Part shown: positions 17,097 through 26,293 of the stretch, piece by piece
Layout of the letters: each line of letters opens with the position of its first letter
Position numbering within the stretch: position 1 is the stretch's first letter
Made by a program: the position numbers and the translations under genes
Assembly: GCA_036386415.1 (NCBI GenBank)
Contig: DASVVT010000053.1
Span: 111,175-175,174, forward strand
DNA: 64,000 nucleotides
Source of the DNA: DASVVT01 sp036386415
GTDB lineage: Bacteria; Acidobacteriota; Blastocatellia; Pyrinomonadales; Pyrinomonadaceae
Reading direction: 5' to 3'
Notes under the pieces: model-generated
The model's input: the letters and a program-made list of their open reading frames with translations, nothing else
What the model was told of the DNA's origin: nothing
Database searches by the model: none

Positions 17097-17633
17097 TTAA
17101 ATGTTCGACGGCAAATACCTGGTGCGCAGAATCCCCATGTGATGCAGCTCATGCCCTGCAATAATGTAGGCGAGGGCGCGAACGCTCACCTCACTCTCGC
17201 TCGCCACTCCTCTACGCATCCATGCCTCCCCGTCCAGATGCTTGAAAAGGAAGAGACTCGACCTTCTCACGCTCTCAAACTCCGAAGCGAGGTCATGGAG
17301 CGGGTAGTCATCGAATGAAGCGTTGCGTATGTAATCATCCTGCTCAAAGCCTGGCACAGGCGTCTGATCGTTGCGTGCGAAACGCAGGGCTCGATAGGCA
17401 AAGATTCTTTCCGTATCAATGACATGACCCACCAGCTCCTTGATGCTCCACTTATCGGGAGCGTAACGCAAGCCTGCCTGCGACTCCGGGATGGCGCTCA
17501 AGTGTGCCAGCGTTTCATCCAACTGCCCGCTTAAGACTGCAAGTATGTCACCGTCCGGGACGAGCGAGATATACCTGCCATAATATGGCAGGTACTCTGT
17601 TTCGAGTGGCCTATTGATTCTAAGCTCCGTCAT
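17097..17633 (-). CDS. DinB family protein
   Basis: 178 aa. It is a four-helix DinB/YfiT-type protein with the metal-binding histidine pattern: KWSIKELVGHVIDTERIFAYRALRFA (first His near residue 66) and AYIIAGHELHHMGIL (His pair near the C-terminus). PVPGFEQDDYI in the middle is typical of the group. Many members act as bacillithiol or mycothiol S-transferases or metal-dependent hydrolases; the specific substrate here is unknown. Confidence 0.88.
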   Translation of the reverse strand: MTELRINRPLETEYLPYYGRYISLVPDGDILAVLSGQLDETLAHLSAIPESQAGLRYAPDKWSIKELVGHVIDTERIFAYRALRFARNDQTPVPGFEQDDYIRNASFDDYPLHDLASEFESVRRSSLFLFKHLDGEAWMRRGVASESEVSVRALAYIIAGHELHHMGILRTRYLPSNI

Positions 17634-17762
17634 CTTAAGAATTCATCTCCTTCGCAGGTCTGGAAATCCAAGGCTCAAGCTTGTCCTTGAGCATGAAGCA
17701 TCCAAACGGAATTTGTAAAGACCGGCATGACAGGATGGCTGTCGAACGGGCCGGGTTTTAAC

Positions 17763-17907
17763 TGATACCAGATTGTAGAATAAAAGAGGGCGTGCGACCG
17801 ATCCACGAAGTAACACGAAGCAACACGAAAGAGCCCTTCTTTTCGTGCCATTTCGTGTTACTTCGTGGATCGTCCTCTTCCTTTCTTTTGTTTGCCACCT
17901 GGTATGA
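17763..17907. repeat. Family A snap-back repeat, copy 4 (best preserved)
   Basis: Outer edges ATACCAG (17765-17771) and CTGGTAT (17899-17905) are perfect inverted repeats. The inner arms GATCCACGAAGTAACACGAA and TTCGTGTTACTTCGTGGATC are exact 20-bp complements. The left arm continues GCAACACGAAA, so the arm is a tandem of CGAAGTAACA/CGAAGCAACA units. Between arm and edge lie GAGGGCGTGCGACC (left) and GTCCTCTTCC (right). Confidence 0.93.
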
Positions 17908-18054
17908 GTTTTCATGCCGCTCGTTGAAGAAACCCCCTCAGTCCCTGGGTTTTCTTCTTCCTCATCCGTCACACGCGGCCTCGCATCCTTTTTGATGCTT
18001 CCATCTTAGAGCATGTCTAAAAAGAGGAGTAGAGTCATTCAGTGAAGAGAGAAT

Positions 18055-18152
18055 TAAACGCAAAGGACGCAAAGGAGGAAGAGGCTGGAGGTGCGCACAG
18101 AGGATAATCCTTTGCGCCCTTGGCGATGCACTTTGCGTCCTCTGCGTTTAAA
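18055..18152. repeat. Family D snap-back repeat, copy 1
   Basis: The left arm TTAAACGCAAAGGACGCAAAGG opposes CTTTGCGTCCTCTGCGTTTAA on the right, with a spacer that itself contains CCTTTGCGCCCTTGGCG. The unit is about 9 nt (CGCAAAGGA). It lies upstream of pilT. The rest of 17634-18394 (outside this repeat and A4) shows no gene. Confidence 0.88.
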
Positions 18153-18394
18153 CACCCCTTTGTAGACACGCTCTGAGATCATATTAATCATTGACGCGCC
18201 TGAGCCTCGCAGGCTATCATGTTTTCAGCGTCTCCGGGCTTTAACTTCTCCGGTGGCGCGCTCCAGTCCGTGAGTCCGCTTAATCGAAAGCGCTTTCCCG
18301 CAGTCTCAAGCGCAAATCCATCAGAAATAACGCGCCCCGCTTCCCTTGTTCGCCCGTTTTGGTGCGGAAAGGTTTCCCGGACGGTTCCACTGTT

Positions 18395-19603
18395 ATGTCA
18401 GTCAAGATAGACGACCTGTTACGAGTCGCCACCAGCTTCGGCGCATCCGACCTGCACATCAAGGCGGGCTCGTTCCCTTTCATGCGCATCGGCGGCGAGC
18501 TGCGTCCCGTCATGGATTCGCTGCGCCTCAACCAGGAAGACACGCTCGACATGGCCTTCTCGATGATGTCGAACCGCCAGAAGCAGCGCTTCAAGGAGGT
18601 CTCGGAGGTTGACATAGGGTACGGCGTCCCTGGCCTGGGCAGATTCCGCGCGAACATCTTTCAGCAGCGCGGCACGGTCGGCATCGTCGTCCGCGTCATC
18701 CCGGATCAAACGCGCAATACGTTCGAGCTGGGGCTGCCGCCTATCATCGAACGAATCGCAGACGAGCAGCGCGGCCTGATCCTCGTCACGGGCACTACCG
18801 GGTCGGGCAAGTCCACGACGCTGGCGGCCATGATCGACCGCATCAACTCGATACGCAGCGGCCACATCGTGACTATCGAAGACCCTATAGAATTTCTGCA
18901 CCGCGACAAGAAATCTTTCGTCACGCAGCGCGAGGTGGATGTAGACACGCGCTCCTTCGCAGAAGCTTTGCGCGGGGCGCTCCGCCAGGACCCTGACGTG
19001 ATCCTCGTCGGCGAGATGCGCGACCACGAGACGATTGAAACGGCGCTCACCGCCGCCGAAACAGGACACCTCGTGCTCTCGACCCTGCACACGCTCGACG
19101 CGACCGAGACGGTCACACGCATCGTCTCTTCATTCCCGCCGCACCAGCAGAAGTCCGTGCGCATTCAACTGGCGGGCATCCTCAAAGCCGTCATCTCGAT
19201 GCGCCTGGTGAGAGCCGCGAAGGGTTCGGGTCGCGTCCCGGCGGTTGAAGTGATGGTCTCGACTGGTTTCATACGCGACTGCATCATGAACGAAGAGAAG
19301 ACCTCGCAGATACGCGAGGCCATCGCCGCCGGAACTTCCCAGTACGGCATGCAAACCTTCGATCAATCGCTGTTCCATCTCTTCCAGTCAGGTCTGATCA
19401 CGCTCGAAGAAGCCCTGCGCGGCTCAACCAACGCGGACGAGTTCAGACTACGCGTCTCAGGCATACGCTCTTCTTCCGACCAGGCGAAAGAGGATATGGA
19501 GCGCGTCACCAGCGTTAGCAGTCCCGCGCCGCGTGAGAAGCGACCAATTGGATCGCCTGCGCGCGTCGAAGCCAACGCCGAACAGAGCGAGGTTAAAGCC
19601 TGA
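18395..19603 (+). CDS. pilT: Twitching motility ATPase PilT
   Basis: 402 aa from ATG 18395 (MSVKIDDLL), which matches the usual PilT start; the frame is open a little further upstream. The N-terminal domain has GASDLHIKAG. The ATPase core has Walker A GTTGSGKST (near 132-140), the Asp box TIEDPIEFLH, Walker B DVILVGEMRD (near 202) and the His box LSTLHT (near 229). VRIQLAGILKAVISMRLV then matches the AIRNLIRE-like region of PilT, here with a changed motif. It is a hexameric motor that depolymerises type IV pili for retraction. The C-terminal tail of about 50 residues is low-complexity. No other pilus genes are in the window. Confidence 0.93.
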   Translation: MSVKIDDLLRVATSFGASDLHIKAGSFPFMRIGGELRPVMDSLRLNQEDTLDMAFSMMSNRQKQRFKEVSEVDIGYGVPGLGRFRANIFQQRGTVGIVVRVIPDQTRNTFELGLPPIIERIADEQRGLILVTGTTGSGKSTTLAAMIDRINSIRSGHIVTIEDPIEFLHRDKKSFVTQREVDVDTRSFAEALRGALRQDPDVILVGEMRDHETIETALTAAETGHLVLSTLHTLDATETVTRIVSSFPPHQQKSVRIQLAGILKAVISMRLVRAAKGSGRVPAVEVMVSTGFIRDCIMNEEKTSQIREAIAAGTSQYGMQTFDQSLFHLFQSGLITLEEALRGSTNADEFRLRVSGIRSSSDQAKEDMERVTSVSSPAPREKRPIGSPARVEANAEQSEVKA

Positions 19604-19789
19604 GCTTGCAGGCACGCGCTATCTTTTTTAATGAATCTCATGGAGAATGAGGCAGCAACTTTCAAACGCCTAGGGCTTTTCCGCGCAGGAAAAGTAAGGA
19701 TACAGAGGATGAGGCTCACACGCGTCGTGGCCTTCATTTGGCAAACGTAACCGACAGGGCACACGCTCGACAACTCAAGAGGAATCAAG

Positions 19790-21076
19790 ATGGAAGTCAA
19801 ATCTCACAACAGCGTCGCAGCTTTGATGAAAGCGGCATGGGAAGGCAATACCGGCGAGGCGCAGGCGTTGATTCATGACGGCGTCGATGTGAACGCCAGA
19901 GACGCCTTTGGACGAACAGCTTTAATCATCGCCGCCAGTCAGGGGCACACCTACATCGTGCAGCTTCTACTCGAACAGGGCGCTGACCCTGACACGAAAG
20001 ACAACGTCGGCACGACCGCGCTGATCGCCGCCGAGGCCAGAGGCTATGCCCGCATCGCCTCTCACCTCAGAGCGTCTTCAGCGCACAAGGGAGAGGCAGA
20101 GGTGAGACCTTTCAACAGAGAGAATAACGGGACGCCGTCTTCAACGATGTCGCTGCAACGCGCCGTGGATCAGGGCGACATAGGCAACGTCAATGCCCTC
20201 ATTAGCGGAGGGGCTGACGTCAATTCGCGCACCGAAGACGGCTGGACGCCCCTCATGCTGGCGACCATCAAAGGCTACGCAGATGTCGCTCGCGCACTGC
20301 TCCAAAGGGGCGCAGACGTGAACGCCAGAAACAAGAAGGGCTGGACGGCGCTGATGTTCGCCGTCTCGATGGGCGATCTGGATACGCTGCGCGTCCTGCT
20401 CGAAGGCAAGGCCGAGTTAGACGCCAGAGATAACGACGGCAAGACCGCTCTGATGCAGGCGACGAGCGAGAACAACATCGACAGCCTGCGCGTCCTGATC
20501 GAGAGCGGAGCCGATGTCAACGTCGTGGATCGACTCGGCGAGACGGCGCTCACCATCGCCGCGCGCCGTGGCTATCAGGAGATCGTCGAGCTGCTCAAGA
20601 AGGCCGGAGCGATGGGCGACACATTTCAGCCGCCGACCTCCAGTTCCGTGCTCGACATACCACGTGACCTGATGAAAAGCACCGATGCCATCTTCAATGA
20701 AGGCGAGCTGCAAAGGCTCAAAGAGGAGCTGGACGATCTTCTCCCGCAGACCTGGCCTACGGAAGACGCTTTCGATGCCACTACTGCTGAGACGCCGCAG
20801 TCGCTGACGCCCGCTCAACTCTCAGACCTCGGTGAACGCCTGCTGGCCGCCATCATCGCGCTGCGTCCCCTACAGCTTCCGGCCAAACCCGCTCCATCAA
20901 TCGCTGACATCGCGCACAAGCTCATGCTGACGCTCGCGGAAGCAGCCGCGCTTTCGAACCTCTCGCGCAATCATCTCCGTCAGGCCATCAAGACGGGGAC
21001 GCTCAAGGCACAAAAGATCGGGCGCGGCTGGCGCATCAAGCGCACAGACCTGGACGCCTATATCTCTGCTCTCTGA
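19790..21076 (+). CDS. Ankyrin-repeat protein with C-terminal excisionase-type HTH
   Basis: 428 aa. AGAGGA lies about 9 nt upstream of ATG 19790. Seven or so ankyrin repeats fill residues 5-275 in two blocks (GADVNARNKKGWTALMFA and similar), separated by a short linker near residue 105-125. After a helical, Pro-rich middle region comes a winged-helix domain of the excisionase/MerR-like type (about 377-427): LTLAEAAALSNLSRNHLRQ, KAQKIGRGWRIKRTDLDAYI. The protein therefore seems to join protein-protein binding to DNA binding, a rare combination. An intrinsic terminator follows at 21098-21143. Confidence 0.85.
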   Translation: MEVKSHNSVAALMKAAWEGNTGEAQALIHDGVDVNARDAFGRTALIIAASQGHTYIVQLLLEQGADPDTKDNVGTTALIAAEARGYARIASHLRASSAHKGEAEVRPFNRENNGTPSSTMSLQRAVDQGDIGNVNALISGGADVNSRTEDGWTPLMLATIKGYADVARALLQRGADVNARNKKGWTALMFAVSMGDLDTLRVLLEGKAELDARDNDGKTALMQATSENNIDSLRVLIESGADVNVVDRLGETALTIAARRGYQEIVELLKKAGAMGDTFQPPTSSSVLDIPRDLMKSTDAIFNEGELQRLKEELDDLLPQTWPTEDAFDATTAETPQSLTPAQLSDLGERLLAAIIALRPLQLPAKPAPSIADIAHKLMLTLAEAAALSNLSRNHLRQAIKTGTLKAQKIGRGWRIKRTDLDAYISAL

Positions 21077-21097
21077 GCGCAAGGCGCACAGCACCAG

Positions 21098-21143
21098 GCG
21101 GAAGGCAGCAAAGGTAAAGACGCTTTTGCTGCCTTCCGCTTTT
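21098..21143. terminator. Bidirectional intrinsic terminator
   Basis: GCGGAAGGCAGCAAA (21098-21112) and TTTGCTGCCTTCCGC (21125-21139) form a perfect 15-bp stem with a 12-nt loop, followed by TTTT on the plus strand. It lies between convergent genes and touches the stop codon of the minus-strand gene. Confidence 0.85.
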
Positions 21144-22690
21144 CAATTTGCCCGCGCCCGGCGCATGACGCGCACCCCGCCGCGCCAGTCCTCGTTGATG
21201 TCAAAGCGATAGATTTCGATTGCGGGGTTGATGGCCTGTGCCAGCGCGTGGAACGCTCTGTGGAAGCGTAGCGTCGGCGCGACCAGGTAAACCAGTGGCG
21301 GCGCATCCACGATCTGAGCATCACCAAATAGCCGCGCGCGTGTGATGTGGCCGCTTAGGCGGTGCGCCTCGACCTGTCGCCAATAGTCTGCGCCCTGAAG
21401 GACGTGTTCGCGATCCTCTGAGACTTTTAGCTCGATGACGACGAGACGCCCGTCGCGCCTGAGCGCCAGCAGATCAACGGGGCGCGCGCTTCGCGTAGCT
21501 TGCGAAGCGCGAAACTGCGCGTGCAGCGGGGCGAGACGCAGGCCGGGGTCGAGCCGCGTGATGTCGCGCCTGAGCATTGATTCGAGCCACGCCTCCGGCA
21601 GCGATTTGTAGAGCGCGTGCTGGCGGTCGCAAGCCTCTGCGCGGCGATGCTCTTTCAACTCCCGCAGGAGTTTTATACATTCCTCCTCTGAGCTTTCATC
21701 GAGCAGCCGTCGGCTTGAGCCGTCAAGGCCGAACCAGACGCGGCTGCGACCCATTATGTGGCGCACACGCGCGAAAGGAAGTCCGTGAAAGCGCAGCGTC
21801 TCTCCATGGCGTGAGCGCACCACATCGACCGCATCAGGCGCGAGCGCGTATAAGGAAGCGGCCTGCTCGCTCAAAGCGTTTGCCTGTGACGGAGAGCGCA
21901 AACGCTCACTTTTGTTTTCGCTCCACAGCTCCGCACGCTCGCGCCGTGGCACGCATGCAAGCTCTTGCCAGTCGTCATCTATCTCATACATGGTGATGGC
22001 GCGGCGCAGATCATCGCGCAGCAGTGTGAGGCGCTCGGCTGTCGGCTCTGTGCAATTTTTCTGAACGATCAGCCACAGCTTCTGTATATGAGGGGAGCGT
22101 GCGTCTTCGGTCAGCCGCATAAACCAGATGAGCGCAGAGGAGAGGAAAGCATCGACATCTGGCGCGCACGCTTCGACAACCGTGCCCGTCACGGCGATGC
22201 GCTCCCGTGGGAGTTGGAGCAGTATGCGCGCGTAGCTCCCCGGCTGCCCGCGTCGCGCGCCGGGACTGAGACGCGCGCGCAAAACCTTCGCGCCTCGCGC
22301 CTGAGCGCAGGCGAGCACGCCCAGGCGCTCACATTTTTTGCGTCGCGCGGCGCTGACCGTGGCGCTGATTGCGCTTGCGGAAGCACGCGGGATGAGCTCA
22401 AGCACAGCCCTCTCTGCGCCCATGCGCCTGGTCACTTCGAGCCGCAGCTTGTCGCAAGTCCATTCCCACCCGACGACGCGCCAATTGATCGTGCCTCTCT
22501 CCGTCCAGCAGGAGAAGATCAGGCGTCCGGGCGACACGCGAAAGTCGAATTCGCTCCTGCCGAGCGCGACAGCAGACATGCTCTCTTCGGCATGCGAACA
22601 TAACCATTCACCGTGAGCGTCGATCAACGCCGCGATGCGACGATGTGCCTGCTCCAGCTCATCAAGCGCTTTTGTGAGTCGTTCGATCAT
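21143..22690 (-). CDS. Unknown protein with C-terminal PD-(D/E)XK nuclease-like domain
   Basis: 515 aa. The first 380 residues match no family I recognise. They are Arg/Ala-rich with helical segments (an N-terminal LDELEQAHRRIAALIDAHGEWL helix pair). Near residues 400-440 lies PVDLLALRRDGRLVVIELKVSED. The aspartate and the E-x-K (near 404, 417 and 419) fit motifs II and III of the PD-(D/E)XK fold, followed by a QGADYWRQVEAHR helix with the Gln/Tyr often seen after motif III. It may be a DNA- or RNA-cleaving enzyme or a non-catalytic member. No restriction or defence genes are adjacent. Confidence 0.6.
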   Translation of the reverse strand: MIERLTKALDELEQAHRRIAALIDAHGEWLCSHAEESMSAVALGRSEFDFRVSPGRLIFSCWTERGTINWRVVGWEWTCDKLRLEVTRRMGAERAVLELIPRASASAISATVSAARRKKCERLGVLACAQARGAKVLRARLSPGARRGQPGSYARILLQLPRERIAVTGTVVEACAPDVDAFLSSALIWFMRLTEDARSPHIQKLWLIVQKNCTEPTAERLTLLRDDLRRAITMYEIDDDWQELACVPRRERAELWSENKSERLRSPSQANALSEQAASLYALAPDAVDVVRSRHGETLRFHGLPFARVRHIMGRSRVWFGLDGSSRRLLDESSEEECIKLLRELKEHRRAEACDRQHALYKSLPEAWLESMLRRDITRLDPGLRLAPLHAQFRASQATRSARPVDLLALRRDGRLVVIELKVSEDREHVLQGADYWRQVEAHRLSGHITRARLFGDAQIVDAPPLVYLVAPTLRFHRAFHALAQAINPAIEIYRFDINEDWRGGVRVMRRARAN

Positions 22691-22856
22691 ACGACGCGTA
22701 GGGCTTATGCTTTCGCTCCATCTTTAAATGTGATTCATCGTCTTCGGACTCTCAAGGTCGCGCCCGACGCTCTTTACAATACGTCATGAAAGGATCATTG
22801 ACCGGACTCTTGCTACGCCCTGCTTTGATCGCCCTATGGCGTGTGCTAACATTTTT

Positions 22857-22955
22857 AAAGTAGACAGTAGACAGTAGTCAGTAGCCAGTAGAAAAACCGG
22901 GTTGCTGCTTTCTTTTCTACTGACTCCTGTCTACTGTCTACTGACTACTGCTTTT
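22857..22955. repeat. Family B heptamer snap-back repeat, copy 2
   Basis: The left arm has heptamers AGTAGAC, AGTAGAC, AGTAGTC, AGTAGCC, AGTAGAA. The right arm is TTTCTACTGACTCCTGTCTACTG..., ending CTGACTACTGCTTTT. It ends 16 nt before the thiolase ATG. Reading through it yields a false N-terminal extension (LLTPVYCLLTTAF). Confidence 0.92.
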
Positions 22956-22970
22956 GAGGCTTGCGTAGCA

Positions 22971-24149
22971 ATGAAGAATATTTATCTTGTCGGCTCGGTT
23001 CGCACACCTATCGGGCGCTTCGGCGGGACACTGGCGGAGTGGACTGCTGCTGACATGGGCGCGGCTGTGGCGGCTGAGAGCCTGCGGCGGGCGCGCCTCG
23101 CCCCGTCTCAGATAGAGGATTCCATCTGGGGCTCTGCGCGGCAGGCTGGCAATGGGCCGAACGTTGCGCGGCAGATCACGTATCGCGCGGGTGTGCCGGA
23201 GACCGTGCCCGCCTTCACTGTCAACCAGGCGTGTGGGTCAGGACTGAGAGCGATCATTCTCGCCGCAGAGCAGATCATGCTGGGACGCGCGCGCGCTGTG
23301 CTCGCGGGCGGCACTGAGAGCATGTCGCGCGTCCCCTATTATGCGGAGGGCGCGCGCTGGGGCATGCGCATGGGAAACCTTGAGCTGGTGGACGGGATGT
23401 ACCGCGACGGCTTCAACGATCCGTTGTCCGGTCTGGTGATGGGCGAAACGGCGGAGAATCTCGCGCGCCGCTACGAAATCTCGCGCGACGAGCAGGATCA
23501 GTACGCCTTGCGCTCGCAGCAGCGCGCAGAGGCGGCCATCAACACCGGGCGCTTCGACGACGAGATTCTGCCCCTTGAGATAAGGGGACGCAAGGGGACG
23601 ACCACTTTCGCGCGCGACGAGCATTTCAGGGCGGGCACAACCATCGAAGCGCTCGGCAAGCTCGCGCCCGTCTTCTCGAAAGACGGAACGGTGACTGCCG
23701 GAAACTCTTCGGGCATCACGGACGGCGCGGCCAGCCTGGTCGTCATGAACGAGGAGCTTCTCAGAGAATCAGGAGCCGAGCCGCAGGCGCGCCTCGTCGA
23801 TTATGAGGTGGCGGGCGTCGCGCCTGAGATCATGGGCATCGGCCCCGTGCCCGCCGTGCGTGCGCTGCTTGAGAGACAAAAGCTCACGCTCGCGTCAATC
23901 GACCTCATCGAATTGAATGAAGCATTCGCCGCGCAGGTCATCGCCTGCGACCGCGACCTGGGGTTGGACGCCGAGCGCTTGAACGTCAACGGCGGCGCGA
24001 TTGCGCTCGGACATCCGATTGGCTGCACGGGCGTGCGCATCACGACCACACTCCTGCACGAGATGCAGAAGCGCAAGGCGCGGCGCGGGCTTGCCACGCT
24101 CTGCATCAGCGGCGGAATGGGGATCGCACTCCTGGTCGAGCGCGTGTGA
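22971..24149 (+). CDS. Acetyl-CoA acetyltransferase (thiolase)
   Basis: 392 aa from ATG 22971; the frame upstream is translated repeat B. The catalytic residues sit exactly where expected in biosynthetic thiolases: Cys88 in NQACGSGLRA, His348 in ALGHPIGCTG and Cys378 in LCISGGMG. GGTESMSRVPY is the other family signature. The enzyme condenses two acetyl-CoA to acetoacetyl-CoA or does the reverse cleavage. It can feed polyhydroxyalkanoate, isoprenoid or fatty-acid pathways, and neighbours do not tell which. The next gene overlaps it by 4 nt (GTGA), so the two are translationally coupled. Confidence 0.95.
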   Translation: MKNIYLVGSVRTPIGRFGGTLAEWTAADMGAAVAAESLRRARLAPSQIEDSIWGSARQAGNGPNVARQITYRAGVPETVPAFTVNQACGSGLRAIILAAEQIMLGRARAVLAGGTESMSRVPYYAEGARWGMRMGNLELVDGMYRDGFNDPLSGLVMGETAENLARRYEISRDEQDQYALRSQQRAEAAINTGRFDDEILPLEIRGRKGTTTFARDEHFRAGTTIEALGKLAPVFSKDGTVTAGNSSGITDGAASLVVMNEELLRESGAEPQARLVDYEVAGVAPEIMGIGPVPAVRALLERQKLTLASIDLIELNEAFAAQVIACDRDLGLDAERLNVNGGAIALGHPIGCTGVRITTTLLHEMQKRKARRGLATLCISGGMGIALLVERV

Positions 24150-25003
24150 GAAGCTTGTCGATCTACCTTCAACATATCAAGTGGACGAAGCGGGCGCGCA
24201 TAGCGCCCGCCCTGATGATCGCGCTCGCACTTCTCATTACGAGCGCAGCCTGCAAGCAACAGGGCAGCGCGAGCAATACAAATACGAACAACCCCTCTCA
24301 GGCCGCGAACGACACCAGCCGGACGCCGCCCTTCTCAACTCGCGAGCCGGAGCGCTATCAATGGATGAGCGTGACCACCGTGAGCACTTTTGATCGAGAG
24401 GCAGGGACTTCAGCTCCTTTGAACCCGAACACGAGCCAGGTGTTCGTCGCGCGCGACCGAGACCTGCGGCGCGAAGACTACGAATTGAGTCCGGGCGTGA
24501 AAGTCTCCTTCCTCCAACTGCCGACGGGGCGCTACCGCCTCTTACATTCCAAGAAGCTTTACGCGGAGCTTGGAGTCGAAGAGGGCGCGCCCGGCCAGGC
24601 GCAAAACGTGCCGCCTGATTTTTCGCCTGAACGGCTTTTGAACGCGTCACGCACCGAAGCTCGCTACGAAAAACTCGGCACGGAGGAGTTGAACGGGCGC
24701 ACGACGACGAAGTATCGCGTGACGGTCAGGAGCGAGGCGGGAGAAGCCAGAGACTCCCCGGCAGAGAATCTCGTCTGGGTTGACGAATCCCTCGGCGTCC
24801 CCGTCCGTACGGAAAGCACTTCGCCGGACGGCTCTCGCTATACGATGGAGCTGCGGGACATCAAACTGGATGTCGAGGCGTCCATGTTTGCGCTCCCCTC
24901 TGACTACAGGAAAGTCGCGTCAAAAGATATAGATACGGAGCTACTCTCAACCTACCTGCTCGGCGGAGACCGGGACGAAACGGGAGCATCGAAGAAGAAA
25001 TAA
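24146..25003 (+). CDS. Lipoprotein, possibly LolA-like
   Basis: 285 aa starting at GTG 24146 inside the thiolase stop (GTGA overlap). The signal segment has a lipobox-like LITSAAC (Cys near residue 36). The mature part starts with a Ser/Asn/Gln-rich linker and then forms a beta-rich domain. ELNGRTTTKYRVTV, NLVWVDESLGVPVRTES and MELRDIKLDVEASMFALPSDYRKV strongly resemble the half-barrel of LolA/LppX-type outer membrane lipoproteins (DUF4412-like). The coupling to a thiolase has no obvious functional reason. Family B repeat follows the stop. Confidence 0.68.
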   Translation: MRSLSIYLQHIKWTKRARIAPALMIALALLITSAACKQQGSASNTNTNNPSQAANDTSRTPPFSTREPERYQWMSVTTVSTFDREAGTSAPLNPNTSQVFVARDRDLRREDYELSPGVKVSFLQLPTGRYRLLHSKKLYAELGVEEGAPGQAQNVPPDFSPERLLNASRTEARYEKLGTEELNGRTTTKYRVTVRSEAGEARDSPAENLVWVDESLGVPVRTESTSPDGSRYTMELRDIKLDVEASMFALPSDYRKVASKDIDTELLSTYLLGGDRDETGASKKK

Positions 25004-25050
25004 AGCCAACCCCCATCAGCTACGAGGCATCGGAGACCAGGAGTGAAAGG

Positions 25051-25202
25051 AAGTAGACAGTAGACAGTAGTCAGTAGTCAGTAGATAAAAGCAGAGTGTC
25101 TGCGATGTCCTCTACTATGATTTATGCCGAGCAACACCAAACGCACCGCCGGACTTTCATTTCTACTGGCTACTGACTACTGTCTACTGTCTACTGCTTT
25201 TA
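25051..25202. repeat. Family B heptamer snap-back repeat, copy 3
   Basis: The left arm has five AGTAGNC heptamers (25052-25085). A long spacer of about 75 nt follows, then the right arm TTCTACTGGCTACTGACTAC... with five heptamers ending CTGCTTTTA. It ends about 20 nt before ATG 25223. Confidence 0.92.
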
Positions 25203-25222
25203 AGAAAGGTGGCTTTAGAATC

Positions 25223-26257
25223 ATGAACAAGAGTATCTACACTTCGTTGATCGCACTTATCATCGTCATGGGGGCGGTTGCCGTATCGGTGAGCAGCCAG
25301 ACGACCAGACTCGTATCGACTCCGACGCTCGCGGCGAACGATCCGCTGCTGATGCTTCCGGCTTCAGATGCCATCGCCGTCATTGATGTTAAGCGCCTGC
25401 TGACGGAGGCGATGCCGCGTGCCCTCAACGCCAATCCGACGCGTCTGGCCGAGGCCAACGCGGAGATAGATCGTTTCAAGACGCGCACAGGGGTAGACCT
25501 GCGCTCGTTTGACCGCATCGCCGCCGGTCTACGCTTCGATGACAGGGCGACTACCACCGTAGACGAAGAAAGAAAGGTCGCCATCGCGCACGGCACTTTC
25601 AACGCGGGCGCATTTGTCGCCGCCGGGCGTCTCGCCGCGAAAGGCAAATACAAGGAGGAGAAGTACGAGGGGAAGACCATCTACACCTTTACGCTGGAGC
25701 AGCAGGTGAAGCTCTTCGGCGTTATGAACATGCAGATAACAGACCTGGCCGTCAGCGCACTCGATCCGAGCACGCTGGCGATGGGCGATCCGGCTGGCGT
25801 GCGTGCGGCTATCGACGCCGGTGCGGGGCGCGGCGCGCGCGTCAATTCAGAGCTGGTCGGGCTGGCGACACGCAACCCCGGCGCGATGATCGGGTTCAGC
25901 GCAATCCTGCCGCCTTCCGCAGCGCAGAGCATCAATCTCGATAATGAAGAGCTTGTCAAAACCATCGCCTCCGTACGGCAACTCTACGGCTCAATCGGAT
26001 CGACGCCATCGGGCTTTGACGTGCTGACGGTCGCGCGCACGGAGAATGCTGAGCAGGCGCAGCGCTTGAACGATACCATCGCGGCGGCGAAGCAGTTCGC
26101 GTCTATGTTCGCCGCGCATGTCTCACGTGACAGCGCTAAAGGCAAGCTGGTCGAGAACGCGCTCAATGGCATGAAGGTCACGACGCAGGGCAACGAGGTA
26201 CAGATCAAGCTTGAGCTGGCGCAAGCCGATGTCGCCACGCTCGTACGTGGATTTTGA
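25223..26257 (+). CDS. Exported protein of unknown function, paralogue 1
   Basis: 344 aa from ATG 25223 (MNKSIYTSL) with AAGAAAGG about 10 nt upstream; the frame to 25124 is repeat-derived. A signal/anchor segment covers about residues 5-25. The body shares blocks with the next gene: LPASDAIAVIDVKRLLTEAMPRAL, FKTRTGVDLRSFDRIAAGLRF, GTFNAGAFV, LATRNPGAMIGFSA, VRQLYGSIGS and a C-terminal KLELAQADVATLVRGF. I do not recognise the family beyond its acidobacterial look. It is probably periplasmic. An intrinsic terminator follows, so the pair may be transcribed separately. Confidence 0.75.
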   Translation: MNKSIYTSLIALIIVMGAVAVSVSSQTTRLVSTPTLAANDPLLMLPASDAIAVIDVKRLLTEAMPRALNANPTRLAEANAEIDRFKTRTGVDLRSFDRIAAGLRFDDRATTTVDEERKVAIAHGTFNAGAFVAAGRLAAKGKYKEEKYEGKTIYTFTLEQQVKLFGVMNMQITDLAVSALDPSTLAMGDPAGVRAAIDAGAGRGARVNSELVGLATRNPGAMIGFSAILPPSAAQSINLDNEELVKTIASVRQLYGSIGSTPSGFDVLTVARTENAEQAQRLNDTIAAAKQFASMFAAHVSRDSAKGKLVENALNGMKVTTQGNEVQIKLELAQADVATLVRGF

Positions 26258-26293
26258 GCCGCCGCGCTTCTTCGATCACCAATCAGATAACAG

